Of a DNA stretch of 64,000 nt, positions 35,701-44,355 are shown in pieces. The notes beneath the pieces were generated by a model. It did not search any database. It saw only the letters and a program-made list of their open reading frames with translations, and was not told where the DNA came from. The translations under genes and the position numbers were made by a program. Origin of the DNA: CAWGJF01 sp963715745. Lineage in GTDB: Bacteria; Bacteroidota; Ignavibacteria; Ignavibacteriales; Ignavibacteriaceae. The stretch spans positions 2,914,001 to 2,978,000 of the forward strand of contig OY970271.1 in the NCBI GenBank assembly GCA_963715745.1, in the 5' to 3' direction. Every line of letters begins with the position of its first letter. Within the stretch, counting starts at the first letter, position 1.

Positions 35701-38072
35701 GGATTAAGTGTTTTGTAAAAATGTGACCAATTTCCTCCAATGGGCGCCGGGATCACATAATTATTTATAATGTTTTGATTAGTTCCTCTTAAAAGATCCA
35801 ATTCACTCTGCTCATCTTTACCACCACTAAAAAAGAGATAACTTTTATTCCAACTATTGTAAGAATTTGTTATATACTGTTGGTGTCTTTGTAAATAATT
35901 ACCTAAATCTTGTTCGTTATGTACAGGCACCCGACCAATATTCAACTGAGGAACATAAGCTCCTGTAGTATCCCAGGTTACAAACCAATTATCACTTACT
36001 GGAGCACCAAACGAAGGCACTATGTTCGGAACAGGCGGAGTATTTTGGAAAAAGTATTTATTAAAATGATAGTCATAATTAGCGTCACCTATTAAAAACA
36101 CATATTGAGGATAAGGAGTTTGCCAATTGATATGTGTATTTATTAAAAAGTCTCTAATCGATTCAGGATTGAAATATCCAAATGCAAATTCATCATATAT
36201 ATCATCGACATCAATCAGCTTAGTTTGAACACTATAATTATTTGAAATAAAATTATTGTACTCTTCGGCTTTAGTTAATAATTGCTTGTTTGTGATTGAA
36301 ATGTAATCAGCTTTATTTTGGTTACTTCTTAAATTTACAAACTGTTTCGTGTAATAAAGTTTAGGTTTTAGAACCTTATTACTATCATTGACGAAAAATT
36401 TATTATTCGAACTAATTGTATCCTTAATAAAAACAAGCCCATTATCTGGAGTAACATTATATTTGTTGAAGGAATCTCCATATTTCCAAAACGTCAGATT
36501 ATTATTTTGTATATTGGTTAAGTAAAAGCAATATACTCCAGATGTAATTATATACGGAAATGAAAATATCAATGAATCAGAATTTGCTTTTATATATCTC
36601 GGATATTCCATTTCGTACCAATCACGTATGCAAGCATTGATAGAAGCATTTGTCTGATAAGAATGAACCTTTAAAGTATTTGTCCCTTGAACTAATAAAG
36701 ATGAACTAAATTCACCTTCAAGAACCTTTTGTTCATATTTATTTATATATCCTGAATCATAAAGAGTTGGATAATTATTTAGGGATAGTGCAAGAAGATG
36801 AGAATTAGTAGAGATATCAGAAGCATAATCTTGTAGTTTTACAAACATTTTCGCATTTGCATTAGGGTAAATATCAGACAGACTAAAATTAATATTTAAT
36901 GTCCCTACACCAAGGTTCCCCTCATTCCAGGTTTTATTCGAAGCCCAGAATGACATTTCTCGTTGTACTTGGTCAGCCATAGAAAAATCAAACCAATTAT
37001 TAATTTCTTTGTGAATAAGTTCATTATAATATTTTAAAGTGTCTGAAGCTATAATTGTAGGATTTCCATTACTAATTGGAACTCTTAACCCATTTTCTCC
37101 ATCCCAGGTTAACCAGTAAATAGTTGTATCGGTGTATCTTCCAAGATACTCTTTATATGGTTCACCTTGCGTACTAATTTCACGGTAATTGCCCCCCATA
37201 TTTCTTATTCCTGCGAATTCAATAAAATCACCGGGGTCAAATGAACCATCATTTTCACCGTGAACATAAATTGGGATTAGTTCACCTTTATTATATAATT
37301 TAAAAGTATGAGGATTTACACCATTTAAAGTTATCCCCAAGGAAGCTAAATCATAATAATCAAATCTGTAAACCCCATCTAATGCAACACCAATTTTAAC
37401 ATATGTATTATCATAGTTAATCCAATCATCAGTATTTTTAATTTTATAATCGGCTTTTGCTTGGGTTAAAGCTGCAAAATCTTTGTTTAAAATAACAGAA
37501 GAAACAGGGTTAAATTTATTATTTGTTGTAATAATAGTTTTAATAAACTGCAGTTCAACATGGATGTTTTTGTTTTCAATAATTAATCTATTTTTGTAAT
37601 CGTACTGATATTGATTAATTGTAAGATGAAGACAATAATTATTTCCAATCCATAGGAAACCATTTACCCTGTATAATTCGTTTATACCACTAATTACCGG
37701 AGCCTGAGCGTTTGAGTATATTATAGTCGAATCATTAAGTCTGCTAACTACTGGGTTTAATTCTGGTTCTGCGTTAATCTTATTTTCATCAATGGATAAA
37801 ACCTGAACTTTGGGCAGTGTACCTGAAGGGATTGCAATGAATAGATCCTTTGAAGGTAATACTGGGGTGGCGGGATTCGACTCATCCAAATAATTATAAA
37901 AATGTATTAAAGTTTTAGAATTCTTTTTAATAATTTTATATGGAGACGAATTGAGTCCAATATTCAGGACGTATTTATTACCCTCAATTTTCTCTTTCTC
38001 TAATGATTGAGCGGAAAGCACAAATTGGAAAGAAATTATTATTGAGATACACTTCAGTAAAAATGTTTTCAT
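32772..38072 (-). CDS. C25 (gingipain/PorU-like) peptidase with ILEI/FAM3-like domain, T9SS substrate
   Basis: This 1766-residue secreted protein has a signal peptide ending LSAQS and a long N-terminal region with the gingipain/PorU pro-part motif VKIGVALDGVYRFDYYDLA. The C25 peptidase domain covers about 610-950: PYPQYVFLIGDANYDYH, VSDNWFVTW, LNIGRVPVHN, catalytic His819 in SYLGHSG and Cys850 in DFGCSTGKF. Residues about 960-1080 include a CARDB-like domain. About 1225-1325 resembles the ILEI/FAM3 domain (FAVSDEGYTRLTSELK, then IREFGSVYIDSLVFRGSWA). Another CARDB-like region and a FlgD/T9SS-type C-terminal domain (YNYPNPAKGETYFTF, WDGKDQDKDQIANGVYLYK) close it. It may be a secreted protease or a PorU-type sortase. 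Confidence 0.88.
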   Translation of the reverse strand: MKTFLLKCISIIISFQFVLSAQSLEKEKIEGNKYVLNIGLNSSPYKIIKKNSKTLIHFYNYLDESNPATPVLPSKDLFIAIPSGTLPKVQVLSIDENKINAEPELNPVVSRLNDSTIIYSNAQAPVISGINELYRVNGFLWIGNNYCLHLTINQYQYDYKNRLIIENKNIHVELQFIKTIITTNNKFNPVSSVILNKDFAALTQAKADYKIKNTDDWINYDNTYVKIGVALDGVYRFDYYDLASLGITLNGVNPHTFKLYNKGELIPIYVHGENDGSFDPGDFIEFAGIRNMGGNYREISTQGEPYKEYLGRYTDTTIYWLTWDGENGLRVPISNGNPTIIASDTLKYYNELIHKEINNWFDFSMADQVQREMSFWASNKTWNEGNLGVGTLNINFSLSDIYPNANAKMFVKLQDYASDISTNSHLLALSLNNYPTLYDSGYINKYEQKVLEGEFSSSLLVQGTNTLKVHSYQTNASINACIRDWYEMEYPRYIKANSDSLIFSFPYIITSGVYCFYLTNIQNNNLTFWKYGDSFNKYNVTPDNGLVFIKDTISSNNKFFVNDSNKVLKPKLYYTKQFVNLRSNQNKADYISITNKQLLTKAEEYNNFISNNYSVQTKLIDVDDIYDEFAFGYFNPESIRDFLINTHINWQTPYPQYVFLIGDANYDYHFNKYFFQNTPPVPNIVPSFGAPVSDNWFVTWDTTGAYVPQLNIGRVPVHNEQDLGNYLQRHQQYITNSYNSWNKSYLFFSGGKDEQSELDLLRGTNQNIINNYVIPAPIGGNWSHFYKTLNPVTNFGPFSQSYIQNAIDQGGIFISYLGHSGTQTWDNSISDPSQLQNLYDRNPLITDFGCSTGKFAEPDVVSFSELFINSNKGQAITYIGNSSLGFTSTATTFPEIFYKKILKDSVLNISEAHKLAKLELLQDYGSSGTYKLFSLTNELIGDPIVSLPIPQKPNLEINGNGIRISNSNLTDLQDSANVSIKFYNWGKVIPDTFLTIVKDNYLGIYVVVDSIYSIVPHFEDSLFVSFPILNKPGEHSITITLDVNNNIDEISEDDNNYTFQFYIPSSKIRALLTYDIENGLKDSLIVLNPSLKPLSDSINIEISNNKDYLNSIIYYKKMDSVATIYYLTSEYLNRRIWFRGKINNDNFYGFDKSVYTDIFSKYFLNDSLSFGNSQLNKLRYYNHSIILDTNKTEFDAISAGFNDGNTAVILKNGENFVLNNTLRGHHLCVFKDSSYDFVEYKHFDLLGGDSSTVRSYINFLDSLTDGELVIFAVSDEGYTRLTSELKAKIREFGSVYIDSLVFRGSWACIGKRGAVPGSMPEAYSEPFEGRVEIDTLIQKLFTNGTLTTSQIGPAAKWETVDINQNVPSVAETNFRPIGIKSDASQDTLGFLTIQNGIADVSNINAKIYPNLKLLVGMQTNDESQVPTISSIGVSYKGLAELGTNYQVVSSSADTVTVGENVNLNFSVYNVGETKADSFTVSVNIINDDNSRTNIFNQKIDSLSSNGKSYFNLSYNTSTASGSKSFLIMIDPYNSVREMFEDNNFFSVPFYIKADTTTPTLKLTIDGNDILDGEYISAKPEIHIELNDFSLLPITDPNSVLVFLNDEEIPNDTSIISYEFSTTNPKVVVDYTPELEDGEYTLKVLWRNTNGDIVDSSGVQKSFLVSSEAKIMDVYNYPNPAKGETYFTFRLTQIPDEIKIKIYTIAGRLIREMRLSPAELRYDFNKIYWDGKDQDKDQIANGVYLYKVIMKSGDKTEDVTQKLAIVR

Positions 38073-38130
38073 AAATTAAAATTTTAATTCAATTTATTTA
38101 TAAAACTCTTTTTTTTAATGTAATATCAAG

Positions 38131-38880
38131 ATGCCAAAAGAGGAAAAACTGTTCAACATCAGGATTAACTGTTTTGATTATAGTACTCTTGAAAAAAGTA
38201 TGACTTATGCAATTCGGAATAGTCAGAGGATAAATATCTTCTATGTTAATTTCTTTTCAGTTAATATAGCAAAAAACGACTCAATATTTCGTCATATAAT
38301 AAATTCAACCGATATAATATTTCCAGATGGAACAGGAATCTGGATAGCTTCAAGATTAGTCGGGATAGGCACTTTTGAAAAGAAATTTAACTTGACTGAT
38401 AATGGATTTAATCTTTTGCGATACTTTTCAGTTAATAATCTTTCTGTTTTTTTATTCGGTGGACATCTTGAAATACTTGAACGGGCAAAGCTAAAAATAA
38501 AAAATAAAGAGCCTAAACTTTCCATAACAGGATCACTAAACGGCTATACCGATAAATCAGATGAGGAAATAGTGAACATAATAAATCTGTCAAATCCGGA
38601 TGTTTTAATGGTAGGACTAGGAACTCCCAAACAGGAGGAATGGATATATTCTAATAAACAAAAATTAAAATCAAAGATTATTATTTCTGTTGGAGATTTA
38701 TTCGGATTGTATGCAGGGAAAAAGAAACGCGGTCCGAAAATTATCCAAATTTTGGGTCTTGAATGGGTAATAAGATTAATTACCAATCCACAAAAATATT
38801 ACAGACGATATCTACTGGGTATTCCCAAATTTATAATTTTTGTTATTAAAGAATATTTCAAACAGGATCATCAATTATAA
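38131..38880 (+). CDS. WecG/TagA/CpsF family glycosyltransferase (GT26)
   Basis: This 249-residue protein has the WecG/TagA signatures: IFYVNFFSVNIAKND, FPDGTGIWIASRL (catalytic Asp at about 66) and VGLGTPKQEEWIY, then GDLFGLYAGKKKRGPK and the C-terminal LEWVIRLITNPQKYYRRYLLG membrane-association segment. These enzymes add N-acetylmannosaminuronic acid, N-acetylmannosamine or a similar sugar to a lipid-linked acceptor in exopolysaccharide or O-antigen synthesis. It is the first of a two-gene plus-strand pair: the next ATG overlaps its stop by one base. It faces away from the C25 peptidase gene, with a 58-bp divergent spacer. Confidence 0.92.
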   Translation: MPKEEKLFNIRINCFDYSTLEKSMTYAIRNSQRINIFYVNFFSVNIAKNDSIFRHIINSTDIIFPDGTGIWIASRLVGIGTFEKKFNLTDNGFNLLRYFSVNNLSVFLFGGHLEILERAKLKIKNKEPKLSITGSLNGYTDKSDEEIVNIINLSNPDVLMVGLGTPKQEEWIYSNKQKLKSKIIISVGDLFGLYAGKKKRGPKIIQILGLEWVIRLITNPQKYYRRYLLGIPKFIIFVIKEYFKQDHQL

Positions 38881-39935
38881 TGCAACTCAAGAAAATCAGA
38901 TTATTACATCTTTTAAAATTTCTTGATATTGGAGGTATAGAAAAATCAACTATAACCTTTTCAAACATTTTTGCTGATAAAATCAATTTCGTAGGAATAT
39001 TTTCTCCCAAGGGACGATTTACAAAAGAAAATATAATTAGTGAAAAAGTTCATCTTTTTAATGATGTAAAAGGTACAATAGGAATAAATAAATATTTTTT
39101 TACAAATTTATTTTATTTAATAAGGATTATAAATGGACAACATATAAATATAATTTTTTATCATTTCAGAATTTATCTTCCAATTATATTAATTATTAAA
39201 ATTCTTTTTCCTAAGATTAATGTAGTATATGTCGCCCATAGTAATTTTAATGATTTCTTAAACTATCTAATCCCTGCTGATAATTATATCGCGGTTTCAA
39301 AAATAGCAGAAAGCGATTTAATTAAATTTGGTAAATCAAATATTTCTTTAATAACGCACGGGATCAATATTCGTAATAATGTTACGTCCAAAAATTCAGA
39401 AATAAAGACTATCGGATACATAGGAAGATTCGAAAAGAATAAAGGAATAGATGTATTGCTGAATGCTTTCAAGGAATTAGATCTTGAGCATAAAAGACTA
39501 ACATTAAAACTTATTGGAGAAGGCAGTGAGGAAAATTTCATTCATTCATTTATAGGAAGGTATAATCTTCAAGACAACATCGTATTAGTATCTCCCATAA
39601 TTAGGGAAGAAAATTTGTTTGAAGGTATTGATTTGCTGGTCTTTCCCTCAACTTCAATAGAAGGATTTGGATTGATCATGCTGGAAGCTATGAATTTTGG
39701 TATTCCTGTTATTGCATCAGATCTTATTAAACAGAACTCGTTAATCGAAGATTTTAAAACCGGAATTTATTTCAAGAATGGTAATGCAGCTGACCTTGCT
39801 GCAAAACTTAAATTACTTATTGAAGATGAAAATTCGCGGCAAAATATATCTACAAAAGCCAGAGAAAAGATTAAGCTTAATTATAATTTGGACAATACAA
39901 TATCTGGATACTTGAAGTTTTTAGATAGACTTTAA
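38880..39935 (+). CDS. Glycosyltransferase family 4 protein
   Basis: This 351-residue GT-B glycosyltransferase has an N-terminal acceptor domain starting IRLLHLLKFLDIGGIEKSTITF and a C-terminal donor domain (TIGYIGRFEKNKGIDVLLNAF, LKLIGEGSEE, and the GT4 E-x7-E region FPSTSIEGFGLIMLEAMNFG). It is coupled to the preceding wecG-type gene (ATG overlaps the TAA). Its 3' end overlaps the convergent GT9 gene by 15 bp. The DNA here is very AT-rich, more so than most of the window. The sugar cannot be inferred. Confidence 0.9.
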   Translation: MQLKKIRLLHLLKFLDIGGIEKSTITFSNIFADKINFVGIFSPKGRFTKENIISEKVHLFNDVKGTIGINKYFFTNLFYLIRIINGQHINIIFYHFRIYLPIILIIKILFPKINVVYVAHSNFNDFLNYLIPADNYIAVSKIAESDLIKFGKSNISLITHGINIRNNVTSKNSEIKTIGYIGRFEKNKGIDVLLNAFKELDLEHKRLTLKLIGEGSEENFIHSFIGRYNLQDNIVLVSPIIREENLFEGIDLLVFPSTSIEGFGLIMLEAMNFGIPVIASDLIKQNSLIEDFKTGIYFKNGNAADLAAKLKLLIEDENSRQNISTKAREKIKLNYNLDNTISGYLKFLDRL

Positions 39936-41057
39936 TTGTATTTGTTTTTCTTCTAATAATTTAATTGCCGACTGATAAACCTGATCAACTGTAACATTGG
40001 TATGACAATATGGTTTATCCGTAATACATTCCCACTCACATCCAAAGCAATCTAATTTGTGGTAGAGATAAATACTTTGGTTTGATGAACCCCAAGGGAA
40101 AAAACGATTAAATTGTCCTCCACCAATTATTGCGATCATAGGAACATTAAGTTTTAGTGCTATATGAGATAATCCTGAATCCAAACCGACAAATAAATCA
40201 CACTTCATTATCAGGGTTGGTAACTCATTCAAGTGTAAACCACCTGCCATTACTGAAACATTTGTGTAATTGGATTTTATTCTTAAAAGTTTTTCTTTTT
40301 GACGTCCTGATCCTATTAAAATTATATGATAATGATCATTTAATTTTTGAATCAATTGTTCAAAATTATTTTGTTCCCAATCGCGGTCACCGTAAGAGGA
40401 AAATGGAGCAATAGAAATTAATTTTTGATTTTGGAAGTCGACATCAAATTTAATTTTTTTATTTGTATTAAAAAGGAATTTATTAAAAAAATTTGGGGTT
40501 TTAATTGTGTCTTTATTAAGAAATTTTAAAAGTTCAAGATGTTTATCATATTCATTAATAATATCTCCTGCCAGAATTTTGGTATAATAACTATTTAATT
40601 TGCCTCTCCAATAATTTCCTAAATATTTGAAGTTTGAATTTAGACAGTAACTCTCTTCGGCATTAGCTAAGATTGTAATCTCATCATTTAGAATCCCTCT
40701 GGCGGCTGAAAGATTAATTGATTTGCTAAATCCAATATCCCTTAGATTATGGAGAAGTCTGATCTTATAGATTATATTGTACTTATACTTAAAATAATCA
40801 TAACCTTTAACTTCAATTGGACCTTTATAGTCACTAAATAATTCAAGATATTCATTTTTAATTAGGAAAATTACTTTATCATATACTATTAAAATATCAG
40901 GATTTTCCAATAGCAATGAAGATATTATCAGATCACCAATTTGACCGGAATTAATTAATAACAAGTTTTTTTGCTTGTATTTTTTACTCTTTCTAATCGA
41001 CTTTAATAAAATCCTAAAAAGACAATACTCAAAAAATATTTTTATAAAACGTATCAC
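39921..41057 (-). CDS. Glycosyltransferase family 9 (heptosyltransferase-like)
   Basis: This 378-residue protein has GT9 features: KKNLLLINSGQIGDLIISSLLL near the N-terminus, SIAPFSSYGDRDWEQNNFEQLIQKL and ILIGSGRQKE in the second domain, then KCDLFVGLDSGLSHIALKLNVPMIAIIG, which is the family's nucleotide-sugar site. Four to five cysteines follow (KLDCFGCEWECITDKPYCHT), usual in such proteins. GT9 enzymes transfer heptose in LPS core synthesis, but the group has other substrates. The start is GTG at 41057 with a weak ribosome site. It is the last gene of the minus-strand glycan run and overlaps the convergent GT4 gene. Confidence 0.87.
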   Translation of the reverse strand: MIRFIKIFFEYCLFRILLKSIRKSKKYKQKNLLLINSGQIGDLIISSLLLENPDILIVYDKVIFLIKNEYLELFSDYKGPIEVKGYDYFKYKYNIIYKIRLLHNLRDIGFSKSINLSAARGILNDEITILANAEESYCLNSNFKYLGNYWRGKLNSYYTKILAGDIINEYDKHLELLKFLNKDTIKTPNFFNKFLFNTNKKIKFDVDFQNQKLISIAPFSSYGDRDWEQNNFEQLIQKLNDHYHIILIGSGRQKEKLLRIKSNYTNVSVMAGGLHLNELPTLIMKCDLFVGLDSGLSHIALKLNVPMIAIIGGGQFNRFFPWGSSNQSIYLYHKLDCFGCEWECITDKPYCHTNVTVDQVYQSAIKLLEEKQIQLKSI

Positions 41058-41092
41058 TTGGTAATGTTGAAATTAAATGGAGATCTAAAATT

Positions 41093-42052
41093 TTATTTAA
41101 AGGAAAATTCATTAAATCTGTTCCGAAGAGATAGGATAAATTTAGAGTCAAATAAATCTAACTTTCTGAACAGCTTTATTATCCAAAATAAGAATATAAT
41201 TTTTAAAACTTTATCTTTACACATTTTAAAATTTGTAATTGAAGCCAAATATATTTTAAGTGCTTTTATTAAGTGATTATAGTAATAATAAATATTGCCT
41301 TTAATAAACTGATATTCATCTTTCTTAAATTTATCTTTTCTTTTTTCAAGATAAAATAATGAAATACTCATTGCCCTCTCATCGCCGGAGGCGTAGTTTT
41401 TGTGTAACGTGGAATTACTGTGTTTTCTCCAATTGTATAAATATTCTGAAATATTTTTCATTTTTACTTGTTCACTTATTCGTAAGTAAAATTCATAATC
41501 AGCACTAGAATTAAATTGTGGATCAAAAAAACCATAATTATTAAATACACTTTTTCTTAAACAAACAGTCGGATTGTAAATTGAAGTTATTCTATAGTAA
41601 AGATTTTGTGCAATATCTAAAGATTCAATTGGAGATTTAACCTGTCCTATAATTTCATCTTTAGTATTAATAATATTATAATAAGAACCTACAATGTCTA
41701 GCTCCTCACCCTTAATAACTTGTAGTTGTTTCTTTACTCTTTCAGATGATGCAATATCGTCCTGGTTCATGATGAAAATAAAATCACATTTTGAATTACT
41801 AAATCCTGTATTATATGCATCACAAATACCTTTATTCACTCGAGATATAATTTTAATCCTGGAATCTCTATAAGATTCTAAAATCTCGAAAGATCGGTCA
41901 GTAGAGCCATTATTAATGATGATAAATTCAAAATCAGAATATGACTGGGATAATACGCTCTCTATTGATCTTGATAAATATTGCTCACCATTGAACACAG
42001 GCATAATTATGGAGACTGTTTCATCATTAAGTAAATAGTTTTCAGTAAACAT
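41093..42052 (-). CDS. Glycosyltransferase family 2 protein
   Basis: This 319-residue GT-A inverting glycosyltransferase has VSIIMPVFNGEQYLSRSIESVLSQSYSDFEFIIINNGSTD at the N-terminus, and FIFIMNQDDIASSERVKKQLQ, where NQDD is the metal/nucleotide site (a variant of DxD). SADYEFYLRI contains the probable catalytic base region. The C-terminal part is helical and lacks membrane segments. Its start overlaps the end of the upstream GT4 gene by 11 bp. A plus-strand frame at 41058-41276 is a shadow. Sugar unknown. Confidence 0.9.
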   Translation of the reverse strand: MFTENYLLNDETVSIIMPVFNGEQYLSRSIESVLSQSYSDFEFIIINNGSTDRSFEILESYRDSRIKIISRVNKGICDAYNTGFSNSKCDFIFIMNQDDIASSERVKKQLQVIKGEELDIVGSYYNIINTKDEIIGQVKSPIESLDIAQNLYYRITSIYNPTVCLRKSVFNNYGFFDPQFNSSADYEFYLRISEQVKMKNISEYLYNWRKHSNSTLHKNYASGDERAMSISLFYLEKRKDKFKKDEYQFIKGNIYYYYNHLIKALKIYLASITNFKMCKDKVLKIIFLFWIIKLFRKLDLFDSKFILSLRNRFNEFSFK

Positions 42053-43262
42053 CGCTTTTACATAAACTCATATAAATATTAAAATAATTTTTCACCATAT
42101 CTTTAATCGTTACAAGAGTACTTTGCTTAAGCGGTTTTAACGATAGATTAGATAGTACAATATTAGCGATGCTTTGAGCAGAAATATTGTCAAGTAAATA
42201 ACCATTTTCTCCGTTCGTAATTATCTCTTTATTGCCGCCATCGTCACTAGCTATTACCGTACTACCGGATGCTAAAGCTTCTAAAATAACCATATCAAAT
42301 ATTACCCTGTTCGAAGGCATAATAAAAAAATCACATGCTTTCATTAGTTTAATTACATCTTGATTTGCTATTTGACCAAGAAACTTGACAAAGGTAGTAA
42401 CTTTTAGTTCCTCAGATAATTTTCTTAGTTCAGATGTTAAATACCCTGTCCCTACATTTATTAACAAATAGTTTTTCTTATAATTTTCTTTTATAAACGC
42501 GACTGTTTTAATAAGAATATCAATATTCTTTGGTTTTATATGTGCAGCTACATTTAGAATCAGCCCATCATAATTATTCTTTTCTATTCCATACTTTGAT
42601 AATATCTGTCCTGGTTTAACATTAATTATATAATCTACATCTATGCCATTGTAAATTATTTTTTCTTTTTTATGCTCAATCAAATGAAGATCTCCTAAAA
42701 ACATATCCTTCGCTGACATACTCGGAAATGTAACTATATCCATAATCTCATATGCTTTTTGTTCGCGTGCCTTAAACTCATTTAGAGTATCCTTTAAATA
42801 TTCTGATCGCGAGCTTTCTAAAATCTCGTTTGCAACCGCACCCTTAGAATGAACTGTTACAATCTTTTTAGGTTTATTTAGGCTAATAAAATAGTATGCG
42901 GCAAGGCTATCGTGTATATGAATTAAATCAAATTCATTGAAAAAGTTTAAATATTTTTTAAAGAATCTATCTCTTTTTTTGAAATGAATTTTTAAATACC
43001 AAGGGTTTGAAGCAATATGCCTGTATGCGGGAAGTTTTTCATACAGCATTTTCCCTGATCTTCTTAATACAAATGATTTTATGTTTTGATCAACGTGCAA
43101 ATCTTCAGCATTTTTATAATCTATTTTAGCATCATAAGAAAAAAAACTTGGTTTAAATTTTGAATAATCCAAGTTTTTCAAAATTTCATATATTATTTTA
43201 TTAGAGCCACCAATATTAGGACTTGGGTACCCTGAATAAGCCACAAATAATATTTTAATCAT
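42042..43262 (-). CDS. Glycosyltransferase family 4 protein
   Basis: This 406-residue GT-B glycosyltransferase begins KILFVAYSGYPSPNIGGSNKIIYEILK, has the acceptor-side motif LIHIHDSLAAYYF, and ends in a donor domain with LILNVAAHIKPKNIDILIKT, LLINVGTG, KACDFFIMPSNRVIFDMVILEALASG and ASDDGGNKEII. Residue E(330s) of the EALASG pattern matches the second Glu of the GT4 E-x7-E motif; the first is replaced by Asn or Arg (PSNRVIFDMV), which is less usual. It overlaps glf by 8 bp and GT2 by 11 bp, so the genes form one transcription unit. Confidence 0.88.
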   Translation of the reverse strand: MIKILFVAYSGYPSPNIGGSNKIIYEILKNLDYSKFKPSFFSYDAKIDYKNAEDLHVDQNIKSFVLRRSGKMLYEKLPAYRHIASNPWYLKIHFKKRDRFFKKYLNFFNEFDLIHIHDSLAAYYFISLNKPKKIVTVHSKGAVANEILESSRSEYLKDTLNEFKAREQKAYEIMDIVTFPSMSAKDMFLGDLHLIEHKKEKIIYNGIDVDYIINVKPGQILSKYGIEKNNYDGLILNVAAHIKPKNIDILIKTVAFIKENYKKNYLLINVGTGYLTSELRKLSEELKVTTFVKFLGQIANQDVIKLMKACDFFIMPSNRVIFDMVILEALASGSTVIASDDGGNKEIITNGENGYLLDNISAQSIANIVLSNLSLKPLKQSTLVTIKDMVKNYFNIYMSLCKSDVY

Positions 43263-44355
43263 TCTTAATTCTATTAAAAGCTTTTAAAGATTTAGCTACT
43301 ACCTGATCCATATTATAATATTGGTATTCCGCAAGTCTCCCACAAAAAATTACATTGTTCAATTTTTCGACTTCTGATCTATACCGTAAATATATGCTAC
43401 GACTATTTTCGTTTGGTATAGGATAAAATGGTTCTCCATCTCTTTCTGAATATTCATAACTCAGTGTCGTTGATTTCAATTTTTGAGAAGTTAAATATTT
43501 ATACTCTGTCACCCGGGTAAATTCAGTTTCATTTCCAACGTAATTATATACTGCCGTTTCTTGTATCTGTTCTTCTTCAAAGTTCTTAAACTCAAACCTG
43601 ATTGATCTGTATGGCAGTTTCCCAAATTTGTAATCGAAAAAGTAATCTATTGGACCCGTGTATATCATTTTGTTAAACTTAATTGATTCCAAAATATCTT
43701 TATAATCTGTATTCAATACAACCTCAATGTTTTTATGATTGAACATCTTCTCAAACATTTTTGTGTAACCGTCTTTCGGCATAAACTGGTATTTATCAGT
43801 AAAGTATCTACAGTCATCATTGGTTCTAACCGGAATTCTCCCACAAACTGTTGGAGAAAGTTCTTTCGGTTCAAGGTTCCATTGCTTTTTTGTGTAGTAC
43901 TTAAAGAATTTTTCAAATAAATCATAACCAACCTGATTAACAATAATGTCTTCAGAATTAAGAATTGGATTTCGTTTCTCTCTAACTTTTTCAAAATACT
44001 CTTTTACTTCTTTTTCTGTTGATAATTCAAGTCCATAAAGTTTATTTATGGTAAGACGGTTAATCGGGATTGGAAATAACTCATTGCCAATCTTTGCCAA
44101 TACTTTATGTTCATATGGAATCCATTCAGTGAACTGTGATAAATATTCAAATACCTTTTTACTATTCGTGTGAAAAATATGCGGACCATAACGATGTACT
44201 AAAATTCCATGCTCATCATACTCATCGTATGCATTACCAGCAATATGATTTCTTTTTTCAACAACCAGAATTTTTTTATTTAGCTGACTAGAAAGCCGTT
44301 CAGCCATCACACTTCCTGCAAAACCAGCACCAACAATTAAATAATCATACATCAT
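43255..44355 (-). CDS. glf: UDP-galactopyranose mutase
   Basis: This 366-residue flavoenzyme converts UDP-galactopyranose to UDP-galactofuranose. The N-terminal FAD-binding motif is YLIVGAGFAGSVMAERL, followed by VVEKRNHIAGNAYDEYD. Family-specific stretches are RYGPHIFHTNSKKVFEYLSQF, YTKKQWNLEPKELSPTVCGRIPVR and IYTGPIDYFFDYKFGKLPYRS. The C-terminus has FCGRLAEYQYYNMDQVVAKSL. Length and motifs are normal for bacterial Glf. It indicates that the locus makes a galactofuranose-containing glycan. It overlaps the flippase gene by 4 bp and the GT4 gene by 8 bp. Confidence 0.96.
   Translation of the reverse strand: MMYDYLIVGAGFAGSVMAERLSSQLNKKILVVEKRNHIAGNAYDEYDEHGILVHRYGPHIFHTNSKKVFEYLSQFTEWIPYEHKVLAKIGNELFPIPINRLTINKLYGLELSTEKEVKEYFEKVREKRNPILNSEDIIVNQVGYDLFEKFFKYYTKKQWNLEPKELSPTVCGRIPVRTNDDCRYFTDKYQFMPKDGYTKMFEKMFNHKNIEVVLNTDYKDILESIKFNKMIYTGPIDYFFDYKFGKLPYRSIRFEFKNFEEEQIQETAVYNYVGNETEFTRVTEYKYLTSQKLKSTTLSYEYSERDGEPFYPIPNENSRSIYLRYRSEVEKLNNVIFCGRLAEYQYYNMDQVVAKSLKAFNRIKND

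Noticed and set aside
41058..41276. Plus-strand 72-codon frame
   Set aside because: It lies antisense to the end of the GT2 gene in AT-rich DNA, has no homology that I see and no ribosome site.
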